Source: Sipunculus nudus (taxonomy: Eukaryota > Annelida > Sipuncula > Golfingiida > Sipunculidae). From it: a stretch of DNA of 64,000 nt. Below the pieces are notes generated by a model, which was not told the DNA's origin, did no database searches, and was given only the letters and a program-made list of their open reading frames with translations. The position numbers and the translations under genes are program-made. This document shows, in pieces, positions 23,529-35,589 of the stretch. The DNA lies in the NCBI GenBank assembly GCA_026874595.1, contig CM049317.1, positions 56,020,118 through 56,084,117 on the forward strand, in the 5' to 3' direction. How positions within the stretch are numbered: position 1 is the first letter of the stretch; every line of letters starts with the position of its first letter.

Positions 23529-24564
23529 ACAAGCAAAGAAGCAACAGACAAATGAGACTGTAAAACTGCAAAATCCTCAGAAACATTGAGAGCAAATTGT
23601 CTAAATGGAAACGGCAAAACATGTAATATATTTATTTGTCTTCCAGATTTGCTGCTAATTTGCATTCAAAGCAACATGAAATAATACTATAATGAATCCA
23701 ACTCACATGAAACTGGAAATGATTAATAATAACGAATAGGTATGGATGCATGTGGTATGGTCAACCAAGTTAGCAAGAAATAAATCTTGTCAATCCAGAA
23801 CAATGCTCTTTCAAGTGATAAACCTTATAAACAGTAAGAAAATATACACTTTGGATCTAAATAGAAAGATGTATCCTATTGAGCAGGGAAATACATATGT
23901 TGGATCTAGAAAAGATAAATGTGTACACTTTTAAGGATACCTCAAGATACCAGTGGTTGTATGACTTTGCATATTCAAATTTATAATACAATACTTGTCA
24001 TGGTAGTATTATAATGTATTGGTTGTATTCAGGAATTAGTAATGATCTAGCATGATTCTTATAAACAAAAATTGAGTAATTACCCAGATTATAGTAGTGT
24101 ACTTCTGGATATTATGTTAACACTTTTTGAACTCAAGTAATGAAACAAGTGAATGCTGTTAGAACTCTTTAATTCCTCCTGATGCTGAACCCTGACCCCA
24201 TTTGAACTGTAAACTGAACTGTTCACATATATATAGGCACTGTGAGGCTGACACACTGCTTCCTGTAACCTAAGATGCTGAGGGATGGGCTTAGCCATTG
24301 GCTGCCATGGTGAAGGTACTTGACTAAGTACATGAGGCATTTAGCCAGAGTGATGAAGTCGTGTGTGTGTGTGTGTGTGTGTATATATGATGTGCAGGAA
24401 AAATATATATGATCACAATTTACAACACAATTTGTTTAGTTTCTGACCATTGTTTTTAATAAAAAAAAAATGTTCTATATTTGTGTTCTTGAGGCTTGTC
24501 TGAAATGATTGTGCGCAATATCTCTTTTATGAATGGAATAGATCCTACTTTTTATATATAATTT

Positions 24565-24800
24565 TTTTTTGCTCAGCTGACTATGTGTCATCTTAGCTAT
24601 AGTCATGGTCCGTCGTCCATCCAACCATCCATCCTTTCGTGAACAGGTCGTGTTTTGGAACCATGGAACCCACAAATCCAACATAATACAAACAGTTGAT
24701 CCGGCCAAAATCTCCTACCATACAGAAAATTTGGTCGGTAGGACTTCATTCCTGTGAGACATCAAGGGGAAACCTCGTTTTCCATTAAGAACCCATGGTT
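24565..24800. repeat. Dispersed repeat copy, inverted relative to 5340-6035
   Basis: GCTCAGCTGACTATGTGTCA, TCTTAGCTATAGTCATGGTCC and GTCGTCCATCC mirror the end module at 5855-5912. The following text (TTTTGGAACCATGGAACCCA, ATCTCCTACCA) resembles the copy at 25395-25690. Confidence 0.6.
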
Positions 24801-25394
24801 ACACTTGAAGACTGCCTAATATAAAACCACTGATCTGTTTTTGATCATAATGCATATTCTTATTTGCTTTCGCATACTAGAAATTGGGCAAGAATTGAGT
24901 TATATATGTTGAAGTCACGGCTACAATTATAATGCACTTTTCCAAAATTTAGGAAATATATTTACTCACTTAACTTCAAAATTGCTTTAGCTGGATATTT
25001 TTTTCAGGGATATAAATATATTCAAGTAAGATTCGATTGTTTACCTAAAAAATTAGAACTGAATTTTACAAAATTTTAACTTATCAGCCTAAATGAAATA
25101 TGAATACCTATATATATTTTTTTAATTTAAAAGTTTTCATACACCATGTCAGTGTTGTTCCCATCAAGCCTACCTAGTACAGCCTACACCTGTGTTATGT
25201 AACCCACTCCAGGCAGCTTGCCTCGGCTCAGCTTGGCCACTACTGGCAGACTTCCCCTCTACCCTGCCAACCCCCCTCCCCCCCCCCCCCCGCCCGGGAT
25301 GTGCATGAACTAGATGAATTTGAAAATTGTATATGTTAAATTAATTCATATTCTTCGCGTTTGCTACATTTTAGATTTCGTGGGGAATAGATCC

Positions 25395-25690
25395 AAATGT
25401 TCAAGTGGGGAGCTTTGGGGCTGCAGGGCCACGCCCCATGGAAACATTGTTATCTTTTTCAGCTCAGTCCCTCCGTCCGTAGATATGGCACGTTTTGAAT
25501 CCGTAAGACCGAGGAATCCAAAATTCAGGATAATGTTAGATGTCCCCACGATCTCCTACCAAGCCGAAAACAGGGTCTTTGACGCTTCGTTCCTTTGGTA
25601 AATTAAGGAAATACCTCATTTTTAAATTAGAAACCTATTTTCAGACTTCAGGACTGCCTAAGATCAAAACCACTCATATGTTTTTCCACA
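25395..25690. repeat. Dispersed repeat, second copy
   Basis: It shares, with 24640-24840, the order TTTTGGAACC/TTTTGAATCC, CCAAAATTCAGG/CACAAATCCAAC, ATCTCCTACCA, GAAAAC/GAAAAT, and AGACTTCAGGACTGCCTAA / GAAGACTGCCTAA. It is diverged and non-coding. Confidence 0.55.
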
Positions 25691-27234
25691 AATTTACCAT
25701 AAATATTCCTCTATATAGTTCCTATGTACATGCCACAAATTAGGTCTGTATTATATATTATAAAAAAGTAAAGGGCCCAAACATATTGCAGTTTGTAAAA
25801 GTTCTGGAAAAAGATATTTGGTCACTTAACACCAATTAATGTTAAAGCTAGGGACTTTTTTTAGTAATATATCTTTAATTAATTTAATTGTAAATCCAAA
25901 TCTTTTAAATTTTTAAAATATAAGCAAAAATATAAAATAGTTGCCTAAATTTAACCATGGCACGTTATTTTCTCGTAAGTATATTTAACTATTTTACAGC
26001 TGGGATACATGTGAATTTAATCTGTTGAATTCTGAAATTTGAAAGTATAAGCTTACAAATTATTCTAATTATTGCATTTTTTTCAGATGCTCTAATGTAT
26101 TTGCATTTTGTGTATCTAAGACCCCACTCTTGCTCAATAAAGCCTTGCCTAGGTAACCTTATTAGCACTGGCAGAACATCTCTGCTGAGATAAACATACA
26201 TATATTCTCATGGGCCCAACCAAACCCCCCCCCCCCCCCCCCACCCATCCCCACCACCACCATCAACAATTATATTGCAACACATGGTTTGATATTGTCA
26301 ACTGTATTTCTTTAAAAGTAAAGCTGCTTTTGATACAATGTGCACAACTTTTCTTATAATGTTAATTCAAGAAGTGATCCAAAAGATGCCACGTTTTTCT
26401 GATGTAGCATTTTTAAGAAATTATTTCCTTTTAAATAATTAAACAAAATATAATTTTACCCATCAGTAGGCATAATTTGATAATATATGAAACAATTCAT
26501 TGAATAACGGTGCAATTGAAAATTTTGAAATATGGAGTGTTATTTTCATATATTTATTGCTTTGCAAATTTAATAATTAAATTTTTTAGAAAAAGAAATT
26601 TATCTATGTGCAAAATGTGACGTTACCTGACTAAATTAAGTAAAAATGTTAATGCAATTTAGATTTGTGAATCAGTTTAAATCTTCAGATATATATGATA
26701 TACTGTTAATATATAGTAAAATTTATAAACTTAAAAAAAAACTTAACAAATGAAAAAATAGGATATAATGCAAATATTTGTTCATGATTTTCCTGTCTCA
26801 GTAGAATGGATATTAAAATTATTTGTTTTGTTTTACACCTCTCTGCCTGTTTTTAAATATTTCAAAATAATTTATTAAATTAAAATTAAATTTTATTCTT
26901 TATGTATATGCAGAGGTGCTGTTACTCCCACCAGTCCCTGTAAGTACCATTCAATTTAATTCCGTATCCTATATTTATATGCAAAGTCAGTGAGCCCTAG
27001 TTACTGAGCACTGAGAATAGTATTTTCATTGCAACTTCAAAAGTCTATGGTGATGCAGTCATAACTGTCACAATCAGCTGATCGGCGTGACCCAAGGGTC
27101 CCTTGTTTTATCAGAGAAGTAAATCTGTAAATTATTTTCAAATGCTGTCAAATAAATATCACCCTTTCAACAGAAAAAAAAAATAAAGTGGAAAACCTAA
27201 GGAATCTTTAGTAGACACTATAAACGAGGATCAT

Positions 27235-27350
27235 GCATTTTTAATTCAGCTAACTATAAGTCATCTGAGCGATAGTGGTGGTCCATTGTCCGTCTTCTGT
27301 CCGTCCGTCCGTTCGTCCGTTCGTCCGTCCGTCGTCCCGTCTGTCAAAAT
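27235..27350. repeat. Dispersed repeat end with (GTCC)n
   Basis: AGCTAACTATAAGTCATCTGAGCGATAGTGGTGGTCC is followed by imperfect GTCCGTCC/GTTCGTCC repeats. It is a diverged copy of the end module seen at 5829-5912 and 24565-24660. Confidence 0.55.
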
Positions 27351-28126
27351 GGGCCAAATATAATTTAAATAAAAATACTAACAGTATCATCTGAAAATGT
27401 ATTAAAATAATATAATGGAAATGAATGATTAATGTAATAATATTTCATAATTTGATAAGTATTACGGGGTGTGTATATACACATGTGTGTGTATGTTTAT
27501 TTGTGTGTGTGCGCAATTTATATGAATTATCAGTATAGACGTAATCTACTTGCAGCCTATAAAAATAAGAAATATTGTTGGTTTTAGATTACCTATATGT
27601 ATAAAATCTAAAGCCATGTTCGTTTTGGACAGTTAATGACAGGTATACGGCAGAGTTTCTCTCCCATATTTTGAAAAGTTTTCAATATGCAGTGTAAAGA
27701 GGACATTTCGGAGGCACCTTTCACAAAATAGAGTACTAGCTGTTCTCTTAAATGTCTTTGTATAACGTAGTCAAAGATGAATGGGTGGGGGTACCCGTGT
27801 GTGGGGCTATATTATTTATAGTTCCTAAAAATAAGAAAAGAAAACTGTACTGTCTATAAATTAAAATGTATGTAACACGTTGATTTTCGGATGGTGGAAC
27901 TGCGCATGTACGTTCCTAACTTGCCACATATCAATATTTGAATGATCGTTTTTATGTTTTGGGAGATCACAGGACTATACTGAGCACAGGACTATACTGA
28001 GCACAGGAGTATACAGAGTGAGAGTGTCGAAGCGACAAGGAAGAGTACGTGTGTAAGAGATTATTTTCAGACTCTACCCCCCCCCCCCCCCCGCCGAGAT
28101 ATATATGAAACACGGAGATATATCTT

Positions 28127-29470
28127 CTCTACTGAATGTCCGGCAAATTGCGGAATTGCTCAAAGAATGCCCTTCCTTTCAATCTGGGCTGGGGCTTCCC
28201 GTATCGGAGGATTAATTTAACTCTAAAGTTGCTAAATTGTCGGCAATTTGCGAGCTTATTAGACAGTGGCCACTCAGTGTAATCTCCTCTGGGCCTCCCC
28301 TATCGGAGGATTCTGAGAACTACAAAATTGCTTAATTGCCGGCAATTTGCGGAGTTGCTAGACGAAGGCCCCTATGTGTATGACCGCAGGGGGGGCTCAC
28401 TCTAGCGGAGAAGTCAGGGAACTACAAAGTTGCTAAATTGCCGGCAATTTGCGGTATTGCTTACTGGGGGCCCTCCATTTCAATCTCGGCTTGGGTTCCT
28501 GCTATTGGATGATTCATATAATTCCATAGTTGCTTAATTGCCGGCAATTTGCGGAATTTGTTGACAGGGACCCCTTGTTTCAATCTTGGCTAGGGCTCCC
28601 CCTATCGGAGGATAAAGAAAACTTCAAAGTTGCAAAATTGCCTGCAATTTGCGGAGCTGCTAGACGAAGGCCCCTATGTGTATGACCGCAGGGGGCTCAC
28701 TCTAGCGGAGGAATCAGGGAACTTCAAAGTTGCTAAATTGCCGGCAATTTGCGGTATTGCTTGATGGGGGGCCCTCCATTTCAATCTCGGCTGGGGTTCC
28801 TCCTATTGGATGATTCATATAACTCCATAGTTGCTTAATTGCCGGCAATTTGCGGAATTGGTAGACAGGGGCCCCTCGTTTCAATCTTTGCTAGGGCTCC
28901 CCCTATCGGAGGATAAAGAGAACTTCAAAGTTGCAAAATTGCTGGCAATTTGCGGAATTGCTAGATGAGGGGTCCCTCAGTGTATGACGCCTGGGCTCAC
29001 TCTACCGGAGCAATGAGTGAACTACAAAGTTGCTAAATTGCCGGCAAATCGCGGAATTGTTAGAGGGGGGTTTCATTTGTTTGCAGCCTTAGCTCCCTCT
29101 AGCGGATGAATAAGATCACTCTGAAATTGCCGGCAATTTTCGGAATTGCTAGCCGGGGCACTTCATTTCATTGTCGCCTGGGACTCCCTCTATCGGAGGA
29201 TTATATGAACTTCGCCAGGAGCTCCCTCTAACGGAGGATTATGAGATCTTCAAAGTTGAAAAATTGCCAGCAAATTGCGTGTATGAGAGACAGGAGGTCT
29301 TCCCTGCCGAATGGCAAAGTTGCTTCCAAAGTTGCTAAATTGCTAGCAATTTGCGCACTAGGATTCAAAATCGCTGGTTACCTGATTGATTGCTGGCAGT
29401 TTGCAAGAGTTGCTGACAATTTGCGAGACTGCTGGGAAAGTTGACGGGCACCACGCAACTTTGCGAGAGA
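28127..29470. repeat. Inverted, diverged array of the ~100-bp palindromic satellite, about 13 units
   Basis: Units read AAAGTTGCTAAATTGCCGGC, AATTTGCGGAATTGCTAGA and, further on, CTCCCTCTATCGGAGGATT, which is the reverse complement of the 7.6-11.2 kb family. Divergence and unit length variation are larger here, with the last units (29240-29470) badly decayed. The palindrome AAATTGCCGGCAATTT is intact in many units. Confidence 0.9.
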
Positions 29471-29579
29471 GGCAAACTTCAAATGGAAGAAACCAACGGT
29501 TCCCCACCTATATGCCATATTCCCAGGTTCATTTGCGCATAGCCCCCCCCCCCCCCCTCCCCCCAAAAAAAGTGTTTTA

Positions 29580-29790
29580 GATTCACGTATTTCAATGTTC
29601 AGTAATCCGTATGTGGCTTCACATTTGTGAATATTCTTGTAAGTCCTTCCTGGGTCCGGATCATTAGCCGGCCCACGCCAAAATCTAATCGATATTTCAT
29701 TGGCAAATTGGCCCATCTTTTGTACAAACACACAAACAAACACAGAAACGGGGATGAAAGCATATCCTCCTGACTGAGGCAAATATCATT
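29580..29790. repeat. Dispersed repeat R1, copy at start of duplication unit A
   Basis: On the minus strand it contains words such as GGCCAATTTGCCAATGAAAT, CGATTAGATTTTGGCGTGG and GATCCGGACCCAGGAAGGA. Related copies lie at 32810-33075, 37195-37400, 39745-39990 and 59555-59760. The encoded phrase DFGVGPA in several frames is incidental to the repeat. Confidence 0.7.
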
Positions 29791-30029
29791 TATCATTAAT
29801 CAGGCCACAGCGTGTCTTTCTAATAAACTCTGGGAAAACCAGCCTTGATTAACCCTACTGTTTAGATTATTTTTGATTTCGCAGAAATGCTGACACTCGT
29901 AAAATTTACATTTGGGTGACATAACGCTCACCATTTTGTTCTATATTGTCATATCTGTACCAACTTTGCAACTGTTTTACAGCGAGTATATGTTTTGGGA
30001 TATGGAGAATTCTCAATACTTACTCCAAA

Positions 30030-30362
30030 GAAAATAAAAAGTATGGTTCTCAGGCACCGCCCGCGTCAATATTAAACCCCCGCATCAAAAATATTTATTT
30101 TGATTTTCACTAGAGACTTACAACTTTGAGCTCCAGCCACTCTGACATTTCTTTCAAGAAGATAAAATCATACAATTTTGACAATATTTCCTTTGTTATG
30201 TAGTGTTTTTACTTGTTTAGCAAAAAAAAAAATGTTATTGTCATGCTTTTCCCTTACCATTTGACATTTTTATCGTAACTAACAAAAAATTTAAAATAAA
30301 AAAAACCGCCTGCCCACATTGATTTCTGAAAAAAAGTGCCTGAGAACCAAAACTAATTTTTT
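30030..30362. mobile_element. MITE copy, same family as 4571-4870
   Basis: Begins AAAGTATGGTTCTCAGGCACCG, CCCGCGTCAAT and ends GTGCCTGAGAACCAAAACT, the inverted terminal word. The interior shares TTTGTTATGTAGTG, TTGTTTAGCAAAAAA and CATGCTTTTCCC with the 4.6-kb copy. It lies inside duplication unit A but lacks an obvious counterpart in unit B, so it may have inserted after the duplication or been lost. Confidence 0.65.
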
Positions 30363-30563
30363 GTTTGACATCAATAAATGTGCATTTTCTTACCTCAGAA
30401 AATGTGAATAAACAAGGGTATTCTTGTTGTCAATATCAGTAGTCCTGAGTGGACCTGTGTCCAAAAACAGGTTTAATAATATTGAATCGTGTGTTCAAGG
30501 CTTATTCTCTATATATATTAAAAAATACCATAAAATACCATAAATTGTGATAATATTCCATAC

Positions 30564-30740
30564 CATTTCATTCATGGCCATGTAGGAGAAGTCTCGCATA
30601 CTGCAGTGCTGCCTACAATCTGAAGCGTCTTTCATATCCAGATTAAAATGTTCGGCAGGCTTCTTCCATTTCGGGCTGGTTCTGACCCTGTGGTACTTTG
30701 TAACAACCCTGATGGTAAACGGCCACGGGCGAATGGTCGG
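30564..30740 (-). pseudogene. Copy A of gene 1 exon 3 (WSC first half), frameshifted
   Basis: Nearly identical to the intact exon at 37838-38013 with the same acceptor and donor, but one extra T in the coding strand (AACATTTTAATC instead of AACATTTAATC) makes the exon 177 nt instead of 176. The frame runs into TAA directly after RTF. It encodes the GCYKVPQ start of a WSC domain before the break. Unless the extra base is a sequencing error, this exon cannot contribute a complete WSC domain. Confidence 0.85.
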
Positions 30741-31262
30741 CTGTCAAATTAGGGTTTATTAAAGTTAAGATGAATGGTTAATTCAACCTCGCCTTTACTT
30801 AATCAAAACATGTTGTGTGTTAAATTTGAGGATAGCGTGTGCAATACTTCCGACTTTATGTTGCTCACAAATTCCGCATTTTGGCCATTTTGACATTTAA
30901 GATCAGGTCATGATCATAAGTGTTTGAACCCGTCTAATATTTTGGTAGAAACGGTTTGTGTTTCAAATTTTGCTGATTTAACCATTGAATGATAAATTCT
31001 AAATTTTTATTAATAATATATTATTTAAATTAACCACATGAAAAATATGATATTAAAAAGCTGAAATCAATCTGCGAAAAAACGAAATTATCCCCAAAAT
31101 ATTAATTATAGTTTTAATTATAATTCTACTGACTCGTACACTCAAAACCTAGGAAACATTACATGCAAACATAAGATATACAATGACTCACCCTAATTTG
31201 AACAATACAGAAGAAGATATTACAAGATCTTTATGTTAAACCATAAGGTAGCAACTAATTTG

Positions 31263-31852
31263 AAGGGGTAGTCTGAAACCGTGTGGGCCAATCTGAAATC
31301 GACTTCAAGTTCCTCCCGTGAACAACCTGAAATCAAATCCAAGTTACTGCGAGTTATTTGAAATCGACTTCATGTTACTGGTGGTAATCTGAAATCGACT
31401 TCAAGTTTAACTCGTGGCCAATATGAAATCGACTCCAAGTTACTGCGGATAATTTGAAATCGACTTCAAGTTACTGGAGGTAACCTGAAATCGACTTCAT
31501 GTTACTGGAGGTAATCTGAAATCGACTTCAAGTTACTGAAGGTAATTTGAAATCGACTTCAAGTTACTCCCGTGGGCATCTGAAATCAACTGCAAGTTAC
31601 TCCCGTGGGCATCTGAAATCGACTTCGAGGTACTGCGAGTAATCTAAAATCGACTTCAAGTTACTGGTGGTAATCTGAAATCGACTTCAAGTTACTGAAG
31701 GTAATTTGAAATCGACTTCAAGTTACTCCCGTGGGCATCTGAAATCAACTGCAAGTTACTCCCGTGGGCATCTGAAATCGACTTCGAGGTACTGCGAGTA
31801 ATCTAAAATCGACTTTAAGTTACTGTGGGTAATCTGAAATCGCTAACCCAGC
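31263..31852. repeat. ~29-bp minisatellite, about 20 units (copy A)
   Basis: Unit approximately GGTAATCTGAAATCGACTTC, AAGTTACTG, with CCCGTGGGCATCTGAAATC variants. A block of about 158 bp inside the array is itself repeated (31536 on and 31694 on). The counterpart at 38545-38800 has only about nine units. Confidence 0.9.
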
Positions 31853-31989
31853 ACCAAGCTCCAGTCTTATCGCTTATGTTAAAATGGTTTGGAAAGCACT
31901 TGTGTGCATCTTGCGTATCTCCATTCTAAATTGAAACTTAAATTCAGACATGTAAATCTAGAGACTTAAGTTTAGACACATAAATTTAC

Positions 31990-32190
31990 CGTTGATCCAG
32001 TTCCAGTAAAGCGGAGCTGTGCGACCTCCGAGCCAAGCGTTCGGAGTTAAAGTATCCCTCAGTAGTTGTTGTATGGCGCGGTGGGTGGCTGTGTCATTGT
32101 CCACCGCCAATTGACCAAATCTGTTCTCACACTGCCGTCTGGCGCCTTCCCATCCAATAAGAGAATCATATAAACAGTACTCCCGGGAAA
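31990..32190 (-). CDS. Copy A of gene 1 exon 2: first half of CTLD1
   Basis: 201 nt, phase 1 at both ends, open throughout. The acceptor is TTTGCTCTTTGCAG and the donor G|GTAAAT. The translation SREYCLYDSLIGWEGARRQC, then GQLAVDND, NAWLGG and LYWNWIN, is the N-terminal half of a CTLD. It differs from copy B at a few residues (for example LYDSLI against IYGSPI and QCENR against QCEDR). An upstream in-frame ATG at 32270-32272 with a hydrophobic run (FLLFLL) would allow this exon to begin a transcript as its own signal-peptide exon. It is intact, but its downstream partner at 30564-30740 is broken. Confidence 0.75.
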
Positions 32191-32431
32191 CTGCAAAGAG
32201 CAAACGGCCATTACCTAACAAAAATAGCAGAAAACTGACTTTGTTACATATAGCACGCAATGATTTAGACATTGGGCATAGGTGTAGAATGAACTTGGCA
32301 GAGGCGTGTATATTTCAGTTTGAAATAGCGTCTTTAAATTGTTGTCTATATTTTATTATTCAAGGTCACATTTTAGCAGTGTCATTGCCTATACTTTTGT
32401 TGTAAGGGTTTCCGGGAAGACATTATAGGTA

Positions 32432-32665
32432 CAAAAGCATGTCGCTTTACATGTTCGATATATCCAATTTAATATAGGTCCGAGTCGGAGAAACCGATTT
32501 TCACATTGTCGAGGTAAACACAAACTATGAAAAATTAAGACACACAAACAAAACTCTCGCTTTACATGTTCGATATATCCAATTTAATATAGGTTCGAGG
32601 CAGAGAAAGCAATTTTAACATTGTCGAGGTAAACACAAAACAATGAAAAATTAACTCACACAAAC
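32432..32665. repeat. Tandem duplication, 2 x ~121 bp (copy A)
   Basis: CGCTTTACATGTTCGATATA, TCCAATTTAATATAGGT through ACACACAAACAAAACT is present twice in a row. The same pair is found at 39370-39605, so it predates the segmental duplication. Confidence 0.85.
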
Positions 32666-32809
32666 AAAACTTGGACTTAGATAAACCCTCTGATGCAAAG
32701 GGAATATAGTATATGTATTCACAAAAAATCCTCACAGCAAACTTCCGTATATATCTTAACTTGAAATTTGCAATTCTAATAAATGCAAGCATCTGCCCTT
32801 AACTTATTC

Positions 32810-33075
32810 GGCCCATATTCCCAGGTACATTCCTGCATAAGTGACTGTAGATTCGTGAATATTCATTGACGACGTTCATGGACCCGGATTATGTGCCGGA
32901 CCTACACCAAAGTCTAATCGATTGTCTCCTAAGTCTTCATTGTCCCATTCCCGTAATACAATGAGAAATTTCATGAGATTCCACTCATGATTGTGTGATG
33001 TATGTTGTGAAGAAACACACGAACGTAAATGAATGTATACCCTCCAGGCGGAGACATAAGAGTTATAAAGCCAGC
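32810..33075. repeat. Dispersed repeat R1 copy
   Basis: On the minus strand it contains GAGTGGAATCTCATGAAATT, GGGAATGGGACAATGAAGAC, CGATTAGACTTTGGTGTAGG and GGCACATAATCCGGGTCCA. It is closest to the copies at 39745-39990 and 59555-59760. Confidence 0.7.
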
Positions 33076-34622
33076 ATGGCATACTAACGCGCAATAAACT
33101 GGATACCCATACGAGCAAAGGTACAAACGATATTATCAACAGTGTATGCAGAAAATCTTACCCTTGAAAACAGAAGCACAGAGTATTTTCTGCTAAGACT
33201 TCGACAAAGAAAAATAAAAGAGAATAAATATATCGTAAACGAGGAACCTGTAATGGGGTTCAAGAACCAAGTACCGGTCCTATAGTAAGGTGATCATGCT
33301 GCCACTGGGACACCCATGCGTTTGTAAGAAAACGTCCTGTAATGCATAGTACCGATACAAATCATATGAATATCCGTGAATATTGAGTTAACAAAATCGA
33401 AAAGAAAATTAAAATTAATTTTAAAAACCTTTTGTCATCAGGCCAGAAGAGGCTGGATTTGTGACATGGATTTATGATACGAGATTTTTTTGAACTAGTG
33501 CAAAGAAAAACTAAAACCACGCGTGATTTAGTAAACGGGATTTGAGAACTCTCTGTATTCAGTGCTGATTTAAAAGAGTACTGCTAATTCAGTAGAGTAT
33601 AACAATTTCAGTGTTGGTATTTCATTCAATTTTTAAAGTAATTAACGAATTTAATACACCAAGAGAGACGCTCCTCATGTGAAAATACTGCGTATTTTAA
33701 CTATTGAAAAATATATATGGACGTTTTTTTCAAATAAGAAGACAGAATATTAATATGTTTAAGATGACAGAATATTTTTAAGTTTAATACAAGAAGAGAA
33801 AGAGTAAAATATCTTTCTCTTAATTATAGACAAGTACTTGAGCATGTTGTATAAGTCTAATATATTGTTAACCATATTATACCATACCTTATAAATAAGA
33901 TTGCAGGTTATGATATTATATTATTATCATTATCATTAAATTAATAAACGTCTATACAATTAAGGTCACAACTGTGAATAGTCGGCTTCAGCGACGAAAT
34001 GTCTCATGACCTGTATGACGGGTCGACTGTCTCGTCGCCTCCCATACATTTTGAGTTAAGTGGTGTTTGGACACGATACGATCGTATTTCTGGAAAAGTG
34101 AGTTGTGTTTTCAGTTCTGTTGACATTGTGGCATTAAAACATTTGCAGAATTTTATAAATATCTTATGTGTAACATAACCGCAACATAGGAAGTGCGTTT
34201 TACTTCAGTTATTAAGTGTTTTAGTTCATCAAGATATGGCCCATACTATGCACAGCCACCATTACAAAAGCAGTGAGAACGTATTTATAGCCACGTGTCT
34301 TATTGTACTATACCTGCAATAATAAGGCATTATGTGTATTTAAACTAAGAATATATATGCGTATTAGCTTATCACATCTGAATTGTGTTTAAATAAACTA
34401 AGACACCCGAGGTTATTATGGATTTTCATTTTTTTACAGTTCCATGTCTTGAGAGCATATAATATAATCCCACCCAAATGCATAAATGTGGGTCGGTGAC
34501 TAAAATGTACCTTCAGATATATCTAACAGTTAGTGGCTGAACTGTGAACAGTGTTTTACAATATATTCTTCATTACATTTCAATTTAAGAATGCATGGCT
34601 TTAATAAATAAAAAGAGCTTAC
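33076..34622. other. Intron-like sequence between copy A exons 2 and 1
   Basis: AT-rich and almost base for base the same as 40015-41565. No exon was recognised. Confidence 0.55.
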
Positions 34623-34719
34623 CTGAGTAAACCTTTGTGCATTCTAGCTCTTCCTGACATATACTGGTCCCCGGCAGTGTGATCAAGGTGAACAGAACAT
34701 AATATACAAAACGTCTCAT
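34623..34719 (-). CDS. Copy A of gene 1 exon 1: signal peptide
   Basis: 97 nt from ATG to donor G|GTAAGC. MRRFVYYVLFTLITLPGTSI is a typical signal peptide, followed by CQ and then EELECTKVYS, leaving a phase-1 end that fits the exon 2 acceptors. An in-frame ATG lies 60 nt upstream, but the two duplication copies differ there by compensating indels that change the frame in between, so that stretch behaves as 5' UTR. Confidence 0.75.
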
Positions 34720-35204
34720 GTTTCTTTTAACTCCTCTTAGTATTGCAATAGGTAGAAATAAAAAGAAAAATCTTCTCATAAAAGAAAACCCTAATTTGTT
34801 TTGAACACCTATATTATAATATCAGGTAACACGTCAAATCATATAAAGTATATGAACTATTGGCTCGGTTCAGTTGCGAGAATATGTTGCTATCGCAAAA
34901 AATATACATGACAACTATACGTTTAACCGTCACCGATGAAGTGCGCCTATTTTGTGTTATTATGGCACGAGTGTAACCTTGATATTTAGACTGTTATCAA
35001 TATCCAATCAAGGATCTTATCGACAATGTTACAACTGATAATCGAAGACTGACCGGTGTGAAAGTCTGGTTATTGATCGAACAGTGCATCTACATCGTGA
35101 AGGTCAGTATTGTCTGGTCAAGGCTAATGAATAAATATAAACAAATAAGTCACGTTTATATGATATCAGTTTGAACAGCCATTGATGTAGTCTAGTCTAC
35201 AACA

Positions 35205-35332
35205 TCCGAGTCCGTGTGCAAGTCCGAGGTTAGGTCACGCGAGTCCAAGTCCGAGTCCAAGAGAGTCGAGTCCAAGTCCACCTTCTGCGTGTCCAAGTCA
35301 TCTGGAACCCGCGTCCAAGTCCTTGTCGGAGT
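35205..35332. repeat. GTCCAAGTCCGAG minisatellite (copy A, degenerate)
   Basis: Imperfect GAGTCCAAGTCC words. The counterpart in copy B (42140-42295) has regular 27-bp units. Confidence 0.75.
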
Positions 35333-35365
35333 CCAATACAAATATCCTTTTTAAAAGAAACTGTA

Positions 35366-35440
35366 AGGCCAAAAAAATAAAAGGTATGGTTCTCAGGCAC
35401 CGCCCGCGTCAATTTTAACTCCCCGTATAAAAAAAATTAT
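35366..35440. mobile_element. MITE terminus, copy A
   Basis: TAAGGCCAAAAAAATAAAAG, GTATGGTTCTCAGGCACCGC and CCGCGTCAATTTTAAC match one end of the 4571-4870 family. The opposite end is not seen, so it is truncated or decayed. Confidence 0.6.
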
Positions 35441-35589
35441 TTTGATTTTAATCTTTCAAATAGATAATATAATACAATTTTGATAAGATTTGCTTTGTTC
35501 TGTAGTGCATTTACCTGTTTAGCAAAAGAAATCTGTTTTTTTCATGCTTTTTCCTGATCAAGTCAAACAAAAACCATTGAAAATCAGCT

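Larger units (their letters stand above)
23529..28126. other. AT-rich sequence with dispersed repeats, no gene seen
   Basis: No exon with domain support was found. Contents seen: a GT/TA microsatellite at 24360-24388, repeat modules at 24565-24800, 25395-25690 and 27235-27350, C tracts near 25277-25291, 26226-26242 and 28077-28092, and a partial copy of the 47-kb repeat at 27640-27760. The frames 24089-24340 and 25314-25601 have no recognisable domain. Confidence 0.5.

Noticed and set aside
7595-29470. CRISPR-like array of palindromic repeats
   Set aside because: The repeats have no unique spacers, the whole ~100-bp unit is repeated, and the DNA is eukaryotic with introns.
29378-29782. 134-codon minus-strand frame containing RFWRGPANDPDPGRTYKN
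   Set aside because: The phrase belongs to dispersed repeat R1, recurring in different frames at other copies. The frame also includes a poly-Gly from a C tract.
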